Notes: a model not told the origin generated them from the letters alone. A DNA stretch of 64,000 bases from Gonatopus flavifemur (GCA_018340375.1 JAFFJZ010000001.1:65836001-65900000); one strand, 5' to 3'. Counted from the first letter of the stretch, positions 49,726-60,674 are shown. Made by a program: numbers and translations.

Positions 49726-49800
49726 ATATCCATGGCTCAGTGGATAAAAGTGAAAGTTACCCTACCATAGTGAAAGTTACCGGATCAATTCTCACCACAG
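49726..49800 (+). repeat. tRNA-like core of foldback unit A (degenerate)
   Basis: Box A-like TGGCTCAGTGG at 49733-49743 matches tRNA D-arm sequence well. The box B candidate GGATCAATTCT at 49782-49792 is weak (7 of 11 to GGTTCGAATCC). The internal phrase GTGAAAGTTACC is duplicated. A working tRNA is not possible. Confidence 0.45.
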
Positions 49801-50118
49801 GGTTCAATTTTTTGAATTTTTCCCGCTTTCTTTGTTTCAATTCCCGTTTCACATACTCTTTGTATCCTTCGTATACTTTCCATTAACGTTTCCGTTACCC
49901 TTCAGCATACGCTTCGTTTACTCTTTCTTCTCGCTCCCATTTCCACCAGGGTTTCTCTTGCCGAAGCGTATAATAATTGCTTGTCGAAGAGTACTGAAAT
50001 TATACGTTATCAATACGCTTTATAAACGTTCAATGCCGTTTTGGGAAGAGTACTGTTACGTTCCATGAAAGGTAATGCGAATTGTTTCATACAGAGTTTG
50101 AATATCGGTTTTAAACAA

Positions 50119-50190
50119 CATTCCATGGCTGAATAGGTAAAACGCTGGATTGCAATGATGAAAATCAAGGGTTCGAATCTTGCCAAGTGG
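50119..50190 (+). repeat. tRNA-like core of foldback unit B
   Basis: Box A TGGCTGAATAGG starts at 50126 and box B GGTTCGAATCT at 50170. The spacing is 44 bases, as in true tRNA genes. A five-pair T stem (CAAGG with TCTTG) encloses the GTTCGAA loop. Anticodon and acceptor stems are poor, so this is a tRNA-derived Pol III-type core, not a functional tRNA. Confidence 0.6.
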
Positions 50191-50399
50191 TTAAAATTTT
50201 TATCCTCTTATATTGCTCATACTCTTCATGGAGTGTTGATTTTTATACGCTTTTTTCGTTCCAAACTTCGCTTCAAGTACTCTTCGAAACCGTTCCAGTT
50301 ACTTTTTGTTCAATTTTCATTAACGTTTCTGTTACGCTCCACCATACTTTTCGTCTGCGCTTCATTTCAGTTTCTATTTTCACCAGGGTTAATTTTTAC

Positions 50400-51405
50400 A
50401 TATCTACAACAACCCCTATCCTGTATAATTTGCTTCATATTACTTAATTTAGGTCTACCTTTTGCAAGTTTCACCATTCATTTTTCTTTCTAATATTGTT
50501 TTCATGTAATGTAATGTGTGTGCTATCAGATTACTTCTTTTTCCATTTACCATGTCAAGTACTTCTTCATTTTTTACTTTCTCTATCCACTTTATTCTAA
50601 GCATCCTTCGATAACACCACATTTCAAAAGCTTCAAGTCTTCGTTGGTCCGTTTTTCCAATTGTCCAAGTTTCGCAAGCATATAATGCTGTGCTCCAAAC
50701 GTAACTCTTCAAGAATTTCTTCATGGATATATTTCATTGTCTCTGTTTCTTTTAGTGGAAAGCCTGTTTTCCTTGTGCTATTCTTGCTCTTATATCTCTT
50801 CCGCTTTTACCGTTTTCTGTAATTATGCTTCCTAGATATCCAAATTCTTCCACTTACTGAATTATCTCTGCATCTATTTTGATTTTCGTTCTCTTTGATG
50901 TTTTCGCTGTTGTACAAATCATGAATTGTGTTTTGTCCTTAGTTATATTCATACAATACTTTTCTAGTAATATTGTTCTCATAGTGTTGATAATATTTTC
51001 TAACTCAGCAGGAGCTAATATAACTATGTCATTCGCAAATCTGAACATGCTTACATTTCCTCCCTGAATCTTTAATTTCAATTGCACTTGCTCCTCCACT
51101 TCGTTCATCGCTTCTTCTATATATAAATTGAAAATCAATGGTGATACTGAGCATCCTTGTTTCACCCCTCTTTTAATTTGTACTTCCCCTTTTCGACCTT
51201 CTATTTCTATTATTACGGTTTGATTCTCATACAATTCATATATTATTCTCCTGTCCTTCAAATCAATTTCTATCTTTTTCAAAATCGCGAACATTTTCTC
51301 TCAATCAACATTATCGAATGCTTTTTGTATATCTACAAAACCTATATACACAAACTTTTTTGATTCCAGTCTTTTCTCTACTACTGTTCTAAGTGCTGAA
51401 ATTGT
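50400..51405 (-). pseudogene. Broken LINE reverse transcriptase
   Basis: Read on the minus strand, one frame gives the reverse-transcriptase blocks in order: FVDIQKAFDNVD, GVKQGCSVSPLIFNLYIEEA and FRFANDIVILA, then VEEFGYLGSII, and the C-terminal block ETWTIGKTDQRRLEAFEMW with YRRMLRI. These are typical of non-LTR retrotransposons. It is dead: four in-frame stops (a TGA replaces the expected Trp after FDNVD, then TAA, TAA and TGA), a frameshift before GRPKLSNMKQII, and the catalytic FADD box is FAND. It lacks the endonuclease (5' truncated near 51405) and its 3' end stops where the foldback unit begins. Confidence 0.85.
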
Positions 51406-51516
51406 AATCTATAACGATTATAGTCAAAATATGATCACTGATGTTGCTAAATTTTCATTCACTGTTAGCTGAGTAACTGTATACCGTTATGGAAACAATA
51501 AATTGAGCGGCTGAAT

Positions 51517-52308
51517 CAGTGCCGTCTTTCTGCATAGGCTTTGTAGGCTCTGGCCTAAGGCCCCACGCTCATGGGGCCCCCCGACTCCTTGAACCACAAT
51601 CTCCTGTTAATTCTACAAGGAAAGAATTTTTGATGATAAAAGGAGTAAAACATGAGCTATGGATATCCAAATTGCACAGCCAAACGAACATATTGATATA
51701 ATCATAACTGATCGAAATTTCCAAAAGAATATTACTATACATAAGTAAAAAAATTCCCCCACATGGGCCCCCAAGCATTCTGATCCTAGGGCCCCTCAAC
51801 TACACGGAGAAAAATGCAGCTCGAAAGGATAGTAATCTTTAATAGAAAATTGGAGAATATTTCTTAAAATCTAAGAATTTTTCTTAAGTTCGTAATAAAC
51901 ATAAAACGGTTCAGATTTCTTTTGAATATTGTTCGAAAAACAATGAAAAATTGTCAATACTTAACAAATCATAAAAACAAATATAAAGTTTCCAAAAGTT
52001 GCGAATGAAATTTTACAAAGTGAATAGCAAAATTCTGTAATTTGAAAATAAGATTCCAAAATTTTGTTATTCACTTTGTGAAATTTCATGCGCGACTTTT
52101 GGAAACTTCACATTTGTTTTTATGATTTGCTAAGTATTGATAATTTCTCATCGTTTTTCGAGCAATATTCAAGAGATGACTGAACCGTTTTATGTTTATT
52201 ACGAACTTAAGAAAAATTCTTAGATTTTAAGAAATATTCTCCAATTTTCTATTAAAGATTACTATCCTTTCGAGCTGCATTTTTCTCCGTGTATGAAAGA
52301 CGGGACTG
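51517..52308. mobile_element. hAT-like element in the left arm
   Basis: Ends are CAGTGCCGTCTTTC and, in reverse, CAGTCCCGTCTTTC. Flanks are GGCTGAAT (51509-51516) and GGCTGGGT (52309-52316), 6 of 8 identical. The uninterrupted right arm of the palindrome confirms that the target had one copy of this site. Inside are GGGGCCC-rich blocks. A TA-type MITE (51802-52292) is inserted 16 bases before its right end. Confidence 0.7.
51802..52292. mobile_element. Intact CACGGAGAAAAATGCAG MITE
   Basis: Just over 490 bp, TA on both sides, ends CACGGAGAAAAATGCAGCTC and its reverse. Its arms pair over nearly 200 bp each: AGGATAGTAATCTTTAATAG, AAAACGGTTCAG and CAAAGTGAATAGCAAAATT-type blocks. It is the complete counterpart of the split copy at 32199-34272. 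Confidence 0.8.
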
Positions 52309-52923
52309 GGCTGGGTCGTAAAATTCGCCGAGTGCTCAAACACGTGCCGGCATCTGATCCAGGAGCCCAATAGAACGAGGACAAAAAATTCGTCAAAATG
52401 AAAAATGAAAAATATAGCCTGTTAGAACTCATCAAAACACACTGTTTTCTGATGGAAAATTTGTTTCTATCATCACTAATTTTCGAGATAAAAATTCAAA
52501 CGTGAAAATGTTCATTTCTTAAAAATCAATAGAATTTAAATCATATTTTGCAATCACCCAGTGACAAGTCATTGGAATGGGTTGAAATTTGGTATACAGC
52601 TTCAGTAATGATCCCCAAAGACAACTAGTGAGTTGAAATTGTCAAAAGATTTCATCATCCCATGCATATTTGACAATAATCAAATGCTGTTGAGAACACG
52701 CGCTTGCGAGTTTCCACGAAAACAAGTGTCACGGGAATTTTCGATTTGGAAAAACTCAAAACGACAAAGTTGTGTCAATGTTCGAAGAAGTTTTCCTGAA
52801 ATTTTCAGATCAATCGAGTGAAAAATAAGGGAGATATTGAACTTTGTTTACAATGACGCGTCACGCTTAACGTCAGAGCAATGCTACTGAACGGCGATAC
52901 ATGACGCTACATGCTCGACGGTT

Positions 52924-53223
52924 CCCAGACAGCATCAAAGCTCCCACAAAGAGCTCCCGTTATGCGACCAACAATGAGTTCAATATGAATAGAATGCATC
53001 AAAATGAACTCTTGATGAACAACTTGATGTTCAGAAAGAATCCAATATGTAGTCTCGATATGAGTTCTTTCTGATCATTAGGTGGTTCATCAAGAGTTCA
53101 TTTTGAATGCATTAGATTCATATTGAACTCATTGTTAGTCGCATAACGGGGACTATTTGAGAAGTCTTTGAGAAGTCTTCATGATCTTTTATGAATTCAA
53201 ATTGATCATTGGTGCTGGCTGGG
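52924..53223. mobile_element. Hairpin element in the palindrome loop
   Basis: Starts CCCAGACAGCA and ends TGCTGGCTGGG. Inner arms share CCGTTATGCGAC, AACAATGAGTTCAATATGAA and AACTCTTGATGAAC. It fills almost the whole loop of the large palindrome. Class and target duplication are unclear. Confidence 0.6.
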
Positions 53224-53399
53224 TTCATAAGCGAGTCGCACCATTGTGAGCAAAGTTTAATATCTCCCTGATTTTTAACTCAATTGATTTGAGAATTTTA
53301 GAAAAACTTCCTCACTTTGAGTTTTTCCAAATCGAAAATTCCCACGATACTTTTCCCAGGGAACTCGCAAGCGCGTGTTCTTAATAGCATGTGTTTATA

Positions 53400-54250
53400 A
53401 ACACTAGTAAAAATCGAACGTGCTTGAAACACCGTCAAAGCGTGCAATAAAGTGACAGAAGCGTTTGTGAAAAGTTTCGACCGCCAAATGACTCTAAGGC
53501 AAATTTGGTTGAGCGTGCTATCACATTTCATTGAACGTCCAACGCACCCTTCTTACCGAACACTCTTCTCCAACTCTTCAATAACTCTTTCCTGATGTTT
53601 ACGATGTTTCGGTAGTGAAGGTTTCCAACACGCTCATAGGACTTCCCTTGTGTATATGTTTTGATTGATTGAGAATTATATGATTTTGAGGTTAGAATGT
53701 TTAGAGGGTATTCTTTACCTTTTATACCAGTTGTTAAGCTAAAAAATTTTATTCTTATTCAAGATACATTTACCAATATAATTACTAAACAACAATTGTT
53801 TTGAATTATCGAACTATAATTTGATGATGTTTGATATGTGCAAGTTGATTAAATTCTTTTGCACATTTAATGATTACACATGGGATATTGAAATTGATTT
53901 GTAAACTTTCGGGATGAAAAATCATTTTAATTCAATGAGAAAGATTGAATTTAAAGCACATTTCCTTATGACACAGTTCATTAGGGAAATGAAGTTCCAA
54001 TTTTTCAATCACCGATGTTAGCCTAGCGGTAAAGAACTTTCTCCCGAGCTCAGAAGTTCTTGGTTCGATTCCCCTTTGTAAATACTTTTTTTTTACTTTT
54101 TTTGGGCTCACTTTCATGCACGATTTACATCCGCCAAATGACTCCTCCGAAACGCGTCTGATACTTTGAATTGACCCTTCGATTACTCTTATAGGACTCT
54201 CTAATAACGTCTTTGTAACTCTTCCCAGAACGCTCCATTTTCACCAGGGT
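53400..54250. mobile_element. Foldback unit C with tRNA-like core, in right arm
   Basis: The left edge reads AACACTAGTAAAAATCGAACG, a decayed form of the ACCCTGGTGAAAATGGAGCG end (about 16 of 21 bases). The right edge is GCTCCATTTTCACCAGGGT. CCGCCAAATGACTC occurs at 53481 and again at 54131. A tRNA-like core lies in the middle (54012-54082). It interrupts the right arm of the large palindrome between GCATGTGTTTATA and TTATTGAATATGCA, whose counterpart is continuous in the left arm. Confidence 0.6.
54012..54082 (+). repeat. tRNA-like core of foldback unit C
   Basis: Box A TAGCCTAGCGG is at 54019-54029 and box B GGTTCGATTCC at 54062-54072, 43 bases apart. Both are near-consensus for Pol III type 2 promoters. 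Stem pairing elsewhere is weak, so it is tRNA-derived rather than a functional tRNA. Confidence 0.6.
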
Positions 54251-54634
54251 ATTATTGAATATGCATTGGATGATGAGATCTTTTGACAATTTCAACTCAC
54301 TAGTTGTCTTCGAGGATCATCACTGACGGTATCTACCAAATTTCAACCCATTCCAATAACCTCTCACTGAATAATTGCAAAATGTAATTTGAATTCCATT
54401 GATTTTAAATAAATCAAAATTTTCACTTTTTAATTTTTATTTCGGAAACTATTGATGATAGAAAAAAATTTTCCATCAGAAAAATGTGTGTTTTGATGAG
54501 TTGTACCAGGCTATATTTCTCATTTTTCATTTTGACGAATTTTTTTTTTTCTCGTTCTATTGGATTCCTGGATCAGATGCTGAGCCGTGTTTGAGCGCTC
54601 GGCGAGTTTTACGATCCAACCGCTCAATTATTTG

Positions 54635-55400
54635 TATTATCATTTCCTCATTATTTCAACGATACACATTTTTTTTTCCAAGAACAGTATATTTTTTGTC
54701 TAGAAATATCAGTTCTCGATTTCTTCTGGAGGAGTTGAGGGAGAACAGGTGCATTTGGATTTGGAAATTACAGAATATTTGTCATTATTAAAAAGAGTTT
54801 TGTGTATGAAATATTGGAGGATTGATTCTGTAACTATGTTGTAGGATGTAAATTTCCATAATAACAGATTTGACAATCGTATATAAAATCCACTTTGTTA
54901 TTCATCGATACATGAATTCGTTATTCAAATTTTTGAATCCGATGTAAAAAAAAGTGCCCGCCATTCCGTCGACATTATACTCGGGATTAAACTTACACAT
55001 ATTAGCTATGTGAATAATTAATTTCATTGGAGCGGATTATTGAATCCCAGATTTAGTATCTTTCAGACAGTCAAGTGGCATTACAATCAGTTATCTTAGA
55101 CTTGCCGGCTAGAAACTCGCCTGATCACTCAGGTGATTCGTAAGACTCCTGATCATGGATAAGTCAGGATCCAGTGAGGTTCTTTTTTATGCTGATTTAA
55201 TCAGAGGCCGATAGGATTACGAAATCAGATTTTGGCTAGCTCTTCATATATTCGCATCAAAGAGATACTAGAGCTGTAACACAAGCCAAATCGTTGATCC
55301 CAGACTATTCAAAAGTGCTTTGATGACATCAAAATATCGTTTTATATCTTTATGCTTTGCCGTATGCAAAATTTCTGTACAAATCAATATTGTGATTTTA
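54635..55400. other. Intron sequence, nothing recognised
   Basis: Unique AT-rich sequence with short chance frames only. CTGATCA words near 55120-55160 recall the ATCAGG-rich element at 45205-45920, without definable ends. Confidence 0.3.
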
Positions 55401-55600
55401 CACGGAGAAAAACATATCGCTGTCATAACGATACTGGATAGTTGTGATGACTATTCAAAGTTTAGTGATATCAGTATCGTTGCTATGATCATACGAATCA
55501 TCCGAGGAACGATATAGATCGCCAGCATAGCCATCTGTATCGTCACTATAGCGATACAGTATTGTCACTACAGCTATCTCTTCTTACTTCCTTTCCCGTG
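55401..55600. mobile_element. TA-flanked hairpin MITE with CGATAC motifs
   Basis: A 200-bp element between TA dinucleotides. Ends are CACGGAGAAAAACATATCGC and TTCCTTTCCCGTG. The interior repeats GCTGTCAT/CTACAGC and CGATAC/GTATCG words in both directions. Confidence 0.65.
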
Positions 55601-55632
55601 TATTATAGCATTTTTGAATAGTCTGAAATTAA

Positions 55633-55809
55633 CGATTTGACAGTACCACGCTCAGGAACAGACTGACTTCCCAATGGCATTTACTGTAAAACATAGTGAA
55701 TTTGATCATGTTTCTATTGTCTCGTCATAGTAAATTTCATCGTGAGTTCAGTGTGTTCCTCGGTTACAAAGTCCCATAGTAAATTTAACTACAAATTTTT
55801 CTCAGTGGG
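55633..55809. repeat. Degraded relative of the 3885-4030 MITE
   Basis: The right side carries CATAGTAAATTTAACTACAA followed by ATTTTTCTCAG, closely matching 3999-4029. The left side is much decayed, and CATAGTAAATTT occurs twice. Confidence 0.45.
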
Positions 55810-58800
55810 GTTTACGATCAGGTAAAGATTTTCGTTTCACCGGGATCTCATATGTAATCCTGACATGAAACATTGTTGACGCATTAACATACATTCATGA
55901 TCAGTTGCTGATTGGGTCGCATTGTCAAACCCTGACACTGAATCGGGCTTACATATTCCGATCCTGTTAATAGATCTACCATTTTTCTCGATTCGGGTTG
56001 GTTCGTTTGCTGATTTTAACGTGATCGAAATCATAATGAGACATCTTTCAATAGAGATTGAAGTATTCATTAGCAATTATCCAAATGAACTTTCTATTTT
56101 ATAAATTCCATTAGGGAAATTGATTTCATTTTGAAAAAAAATTGGAGGATGATGAAGTATTTTGGTAAAAATGGCGTAAATTATCCTAAGGATTCATTAC
56201 TGTTGTAAAAAAACTTTTTTGAATCTTATTAAATCCAATTGGATCTTGTGTTTCGAATGTTCTGGTTGAAAGCCAATTTGTAAATTTTCAGGTAGATTTG
56301 GTTAGTTTTGATGGGGTATTTCAATGAAAACTTCATTGAATCTTGTCAAGTCTTATCAAAATGTTGGCAATATTTTTGTCGATTTGATTCAGTCAGGGTA
56401 ATAATTCTGCAAATTTATTCTGAAAATTCTCCTACATGGATAATAATACATATATGTATCGATGTTCGTGATTAAATCGAAACCAGCTGATGTATTGAAA
56501 ATATCACCCAGGTAATCAGAGAAATTTGAAAATATGTCACTCATTTCTGAGTCATCGACAGGGTACTTGATTTTCAGTTAAGGCCTTGGTATCGGTCACG
56601 TGTTTTGCCATTTATGTTTCTTTCTCGAGTCACGTTTTTTTGCATTCGTGTTCATAATTGCCCTTTCTTCCCTGGCCAAAGTCGAAGTCATGGATTCAAC
56701 TGAGAGTTGAAATTATTTGAAAACGCCACTCGTTTTTGTGATGACATCGCAAAGGAATATGTGTTGATCTAGGAACGGGCGATGTTCGCGAACATCGAGG
56801 TTTTCATATCTATTTTCATTGAATTTTCTACTCTGATCTATGATTCTGCTTCACACATGAAAAAAGTAATCTGGAAATGAGAGGACAAGTCCCTCTCAAT
56901 CAGAAAAGATATTTCACTTTTGTTTTCTTCTTCATTTGAGACTGAAAATTCTCTTATTTTTATATTCATTTTGCATGTTTTCATTCAAATTTTCAATCCT
57001 CGAATAGGCGCGGAAAAATGTTTGCACATAGTTGTCACTGAGAGTTGGTACGACTCTGCTTTTTAACATGGGTCGATTTATATGCATCAATCGATCAACG
57101 CTATGTACGAAAATTTTGTTGTCAAATGTGTCATTCGAGTGATTTCATGTATCCAGTGGGGTATATGAAGGTAATAAAGATCGGATTTCAATTCAAAACG
57201 GTGAACATTAAACTGGAAATTTAAGTTTGAAAAATTCTATTCTTTTATGGAAGAAGAATCAGTAGGTTTCTTTTATTTGATATTTTTGAATGGTAAAAAT
57301 CCTGTATACATATTTCTACCTAATAAATGGTCTTAAAAGCAATCTAGATTATCTTTCTCAGGGCTTTCGGATACAGATGAGTTAATTTATTCTAACAACA
57401 ATAGATAACGGATCATTCCACTCATTTATGTTGAAGGAAACAGAGGGCGAAGATTTAAGATGTAGTATCTCTTCTCAAATTTTAGTACACGTATTTTACT
57501 GAAAAAAACCAGCTGGATGGGACTTTCCGATTGAAGAAAATATGTAATAGATGTTACATACTCAATCAGGTTTTTAATCCTATTGGAGGATATAGCTCGT
57601 TAATAAAGCATCATGACAGTGGTGTTTCAAAACCCTGAATGTATTTACTTTTCCTTTCATTTCTTTATCGTTTGACAAATATGTCACATCCTTGTTAATC
57701 ATAAATATACATTCATACGATATTTGAATTTGAGATATATGTTTGCACTCCAAACGAACCATGGATTACGATTTGCACCTGTTGATTCTCCATTTTGTAC
57801 GGAGGTCACCTGATATATATAGAGGTGTGAAAATTAATAGAGTAATTGTGATTTCCAAAACTGTTCCAACTTTCCTCTAAGGGGGGAATGCAATCATTTA
57901 TAGAGTACTGGTTTTATTTCTTGATATAAATAGTTCTTGAGCCCTCCATTTCTGAACGAAGGAATATTCCATGATTATGGAATATAACAATCTCATTGCA
58001 TCTTCATATGTCTTTAAATAACTAATAATGTGCAATATTTTGATATTAAGAACTGGTGTTTCATTGTATACAATTTATATACACGACAAGGAATGATAGT
58101 TGAGTTACGATGAAACCAATAAAAATCCCGGTCGGAATTTGTTGTTAACCATTCTAAATTCCCAGCGGGTATCTATCTTATGTCACATACTGTTTAGTTT
58201 GAGATCATTGGAGTGAAAGAAAGATTGGAAAGAAAAATTGTTATAATTGTTATTAACTCAGAAATGGAAGGATGAAAAACTATTATATCAACAAGACAAA
58301 ATAGTACTCCACAGATAAATGCATAATCTGAGGCAAAAGTTGGAGTTATTTTGGAAATAACAATTATCCTAATAATTTTCACATCTCTGTACATACGATA
58401 CGCTTGGGAAATTGCTCAAGAAAATTTCGAACATCTTGCCATTGAATGCCCTATTTTTACCCGATATCACTGGATATTCGATTGCTCTTCTCTCTACATT
58501 TCTCCACTTGATTTTACATAGAAGGATATATATTTGATGAAAGATATGTGATTTAATCAATTCTCATCCCACATTGCAGGAGATGTTACACAGTTCCAAG
58601 AATATTCAAAAATATATTTGTGGAATATCTTACGCTACATGACAAGAACAAATTTAGAATAATTCGATCTTGAGAAATAACCTTCCTTGAATCGTCCTTT
58701 TTGCGTTGCATGAGATATCTTAAGGAAATGGTTTAGAATATTTTTAGAACTGTATAACATTCCTTTGGGAAATTTACTTCATTCTGACCAAAACGTTTCA

Positions 58801-59378
58801 TTTTGTCTCCAATTGTTTGGTCTATTGTTATGTGGAATGTTACAGAGATCATGAAATATTTTCTGATAAATTTAGATACTTTGTAGTTTTTGTATGGACA
58901 TAAAAACATGATTCAGATAGTTGTTTAATTTCACTTCTAAGAAATTGAAAATTGTAAAATAAAAGTTTTACATAACAAAAGATGAAAAGTACGTAACTTT
59001 CAAAAGTCGAGCATGAAGTATTGACAATATTTTAATGTTGTTCAGGGCATTTCTGAAAATTATTTCATTTTCGAGTCATCTGTTTTTGCGAAGGATCAAT
59101 ATATTTTCACATAACAACTTTGTAACTTCCAAATGATAGTCTGGAATGATCTTTTGATATTTTGAAGGAAATTTTGAATGTACAACAAACACCACAATAT
59201 CCGATCCAGGATTTGAAGAGAACTGATTCTTTTTCATACAATTCATATCAAATTTTAATCGAGATTATATAAAAATCATTTAAAATCGAAAAGTTTTTGT
59301 ATAATTTTGATTGAAATTCGATCCAAATTGTATAAAAAAGAATATAGTCTTTTCAAATCACCGATCTTTAGGGTATAA
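55810..59378. other. Intron sequence without genes
   Basis: About 3.6 kb of AT-rich, mostly unique sequence. Near 59225-59345 the motifs TATAAAAA and TTTTTATA with GATTGAAATTCGAT-like words form a weak palindrome. No exon or RNA gene is supported. Confidence 0.35.
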
Positions 59379-59380
59379 TA

Positions 59381-60674
59381 CGAGGGTGGATTGATAAGTT
59401 TCCGGCCTGACCAAGAGATGGCGCCACTAGGCCTACCTTGAGGTGGCGTTCTATAGTACCATCCTTAGATAGCTTGTAGCTATAGTTTCAGTCCGATCGC
59501 CATGTTAGTTTAGTTTTGAGAGCACGCTGACCAAGACGCCTCTGTGTTTTTCGTAAAAATGGAAAAGCTGGAAAATCGTGCTGTCATCAAATACTCTTAT
59601 TTGAAGGGGTTAACGCCGAAGGAAATTAAAGAAGAGATGGACTCAACACTGGGGACATCCTCCTCATCATATTCAACCGTTAAGCAGTGGGTTTCCGAGT
59701 TTAAAAAGGGTCGTGTGAGCACCTCTGATGAGCCTCGCTCAGGACGCCCCATTGAGGTCACAACTCCAGATATGATCGAAAAAATCCATCAAATAGTGCT
59801 GAAAGATCGCAGATTAAAAGTTCGTGAGATAGCTGAGACCTGTAAGATGTCATATGAACGTGTACAAAATATTTTGCACCAACATTTGTATATGGAAAAG
59901 CTCTGTGCAAGATGGGTGCCGCGTTTGCTAACAGTCGACCAAAAATTGATTCGAAAGAACATTTCTACCGCCAATTTGGCGTTGTATAAGCGTAATCCAA
60001 GCGAATTTTTGCGTCGATTCGTAACCGTTGACGAAACTTGGGTCCACCACTACACTCCTGAAACCAAAGAACAGTCTAAACAGTGGATTGGAACAGGGGA
60101 ACCAACTCCAAAGAAGGCAAAAACAATTTTTTCGGCGAACAAGGTTATGGCTACTGTTTTTTGGGATGCAAGAGGTATTATATACATTGATTACCTTGAA
60201 AAGGGTAAAACTATCACTGGTCAATACTACGCAGACTTATTGCAACGTTTGAGCCACGAAGTGAAAATTAAACGACCTCATCTGGCGAAGAAAAAAATCT
60301 TGTTTCATCACGATAACGCACCAGCGCACACGTCAATCGTTGCGATAGCTAAAATCAACGATCTGAAGTTTGAATTAATGCCGCACCCTCCCTACTCTCC
60401 AGACCTAGCCCCGAGTGACTATTATCTGTTTCCTAACCTCAAAAAATGGCTTGGCGGTAAGAGATTTGCGGACAATGAAGAAGTAATCGAAGCTGTGAAT
60501 GGGTATTTTGAGGAGCTTGACGAATCAGTCTATAGAGATGGCATTACTAGACTAGAACACCGCTATGAGAAATGTATCAGCCTTGGAGGAGATTATGTTG
60601 AGAAATGAAAAAAAAAAAATTCTTAAAAACGTTGTTTTTCTTGGTCAGGCCGGAAACTTATCAATCCACCCTCG
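59381..60674 (+). mobile_element. Complete mariner transposon
   Basis: A 1294-bp element bounded by TA (59379-59380 and 60675-60676). The terminal inverted repeats are 36 bp and match perfectly (59381-59416 and 60639-60674); they begin CGAGGGTGGATTGATAAG. The single gene inside is open and keeps its catalytic residues. Perfect ends plus an open gene suggest recent arrival and possible activity. It sits in plus orientation in the host intron, about 3 kb before the acceptor. Confidence 0.95.
59559..60608 (+). CDS. Mariner transposase (D,D34D)
   Basis: A 349-residue protein of normal mariner length. Start: ATG at 59559 (MEKLENRAVIKY); the frame is open a few codons upstream but has no other ATG. 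The N-terminal half holds two helix-turn-helix regions that bind the inverted repeats (roughly residues 1-55 and 70-110, with GRPIEVTT between them). The linker WVPRLLT is at 119-125. The catalytic half has TVDETWVHH (D158), HHDNAPAHT (D252) and YSPDLAPSDY (D287). D252 and D287 are separated by 34 residues, the mariner signature. The enzyme cuts and pastes the element into TA sites in the nucleus. It resembles mariners I associate with ants and bees, but I do not assign a subfamily. No stop or frameshift is seen. Confidence 0.95.
   Translation: MEKLENRAVIKYSYLKGLTPKEIKEEMDSTLGTSSSSYSTVKQWVSEFKKGRVSTSDEPRSGRPIEVTTPDMIEKIHQIVLKDRRLKVREIAETCKMSYERVQNILHQHLYMEKLCARWVPRLLTVDQKLIRKNISTANLALYKRNPSEFLRRFVTVDETWVHHYTPETKEQSKQWIGTGEPTPKKAKTIFSANKVMATVFWDARGIIYIDYLEKGKTITGQYYADLLQRLSHEVKIKRPHLAKKKILFHHDNAPAHTSIVAIAKINDLKFELMPHPPYSPDLAPSDYYLFPNLKKWLGGKRFADNEEVIEAVNGYFEELDESVYRDGITRLEHRYEKCISLGGDYVEK

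Larger units (their letters stand above)
49394..50399. mobile_element. Two tandem foldback units with tRNA-like cores
   Basis: Unit A (about 49394-49952) begins TCCCTGTTGAAAATATACG and ends CCATTTCCACCAGGGT. Unit B (about 49953-50399) ends TCTATTTTCACCAGGGT. Both ends are forms of ACCCTGGTGAAAA and its reverse. The units align in order: GCGTAT...GCTTG, then ATACG...TTTATAAAC, then a tRNA-like core, then CATTAACGTTTC-GTTAC and CATAC-CTT. The arms are packed with GAAGCGTA/TACGCTTC words that face each other across the core. Unit B abuts the LINE remnant at 50400. No protein is encoded. Confidence 0.55.
51497..54634. mobile_element. Large palindromic element carrying other insertions
   Basis: Left arm: 51497-51508 plus 52309-52866. 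Right arm: 53230-53399 plus 54251-54634. The arms match along their length: ATTGAGCGG, CGTAAAATTCGCCGAG, CATTTTTCATTTTGACGAA, CCATTGGAATGGGTTGAAAT-type blocks, GCGCGTGTTCT, AAACTCAAAGT and GGGAGATATT. The left arm is split by a hAT-like element, the right arm by a foldback unit, and the loop holds a fourth element. Without insertions the arms would be about 560 bp each with almost no loop. Non-coding; class unknown. Confidence 0.75.

Noticed and set aside
50126..50180. Functional tRNA gene
   Set aside because: Box A and B are good and the T stem pairs, but anticodon and acceptor stems do not, and it lies inside a repeat unit.
59789..60224. Minus-strand frames within the mariner
   Set aside because: They are shadows of the transposase gene on the other strand.
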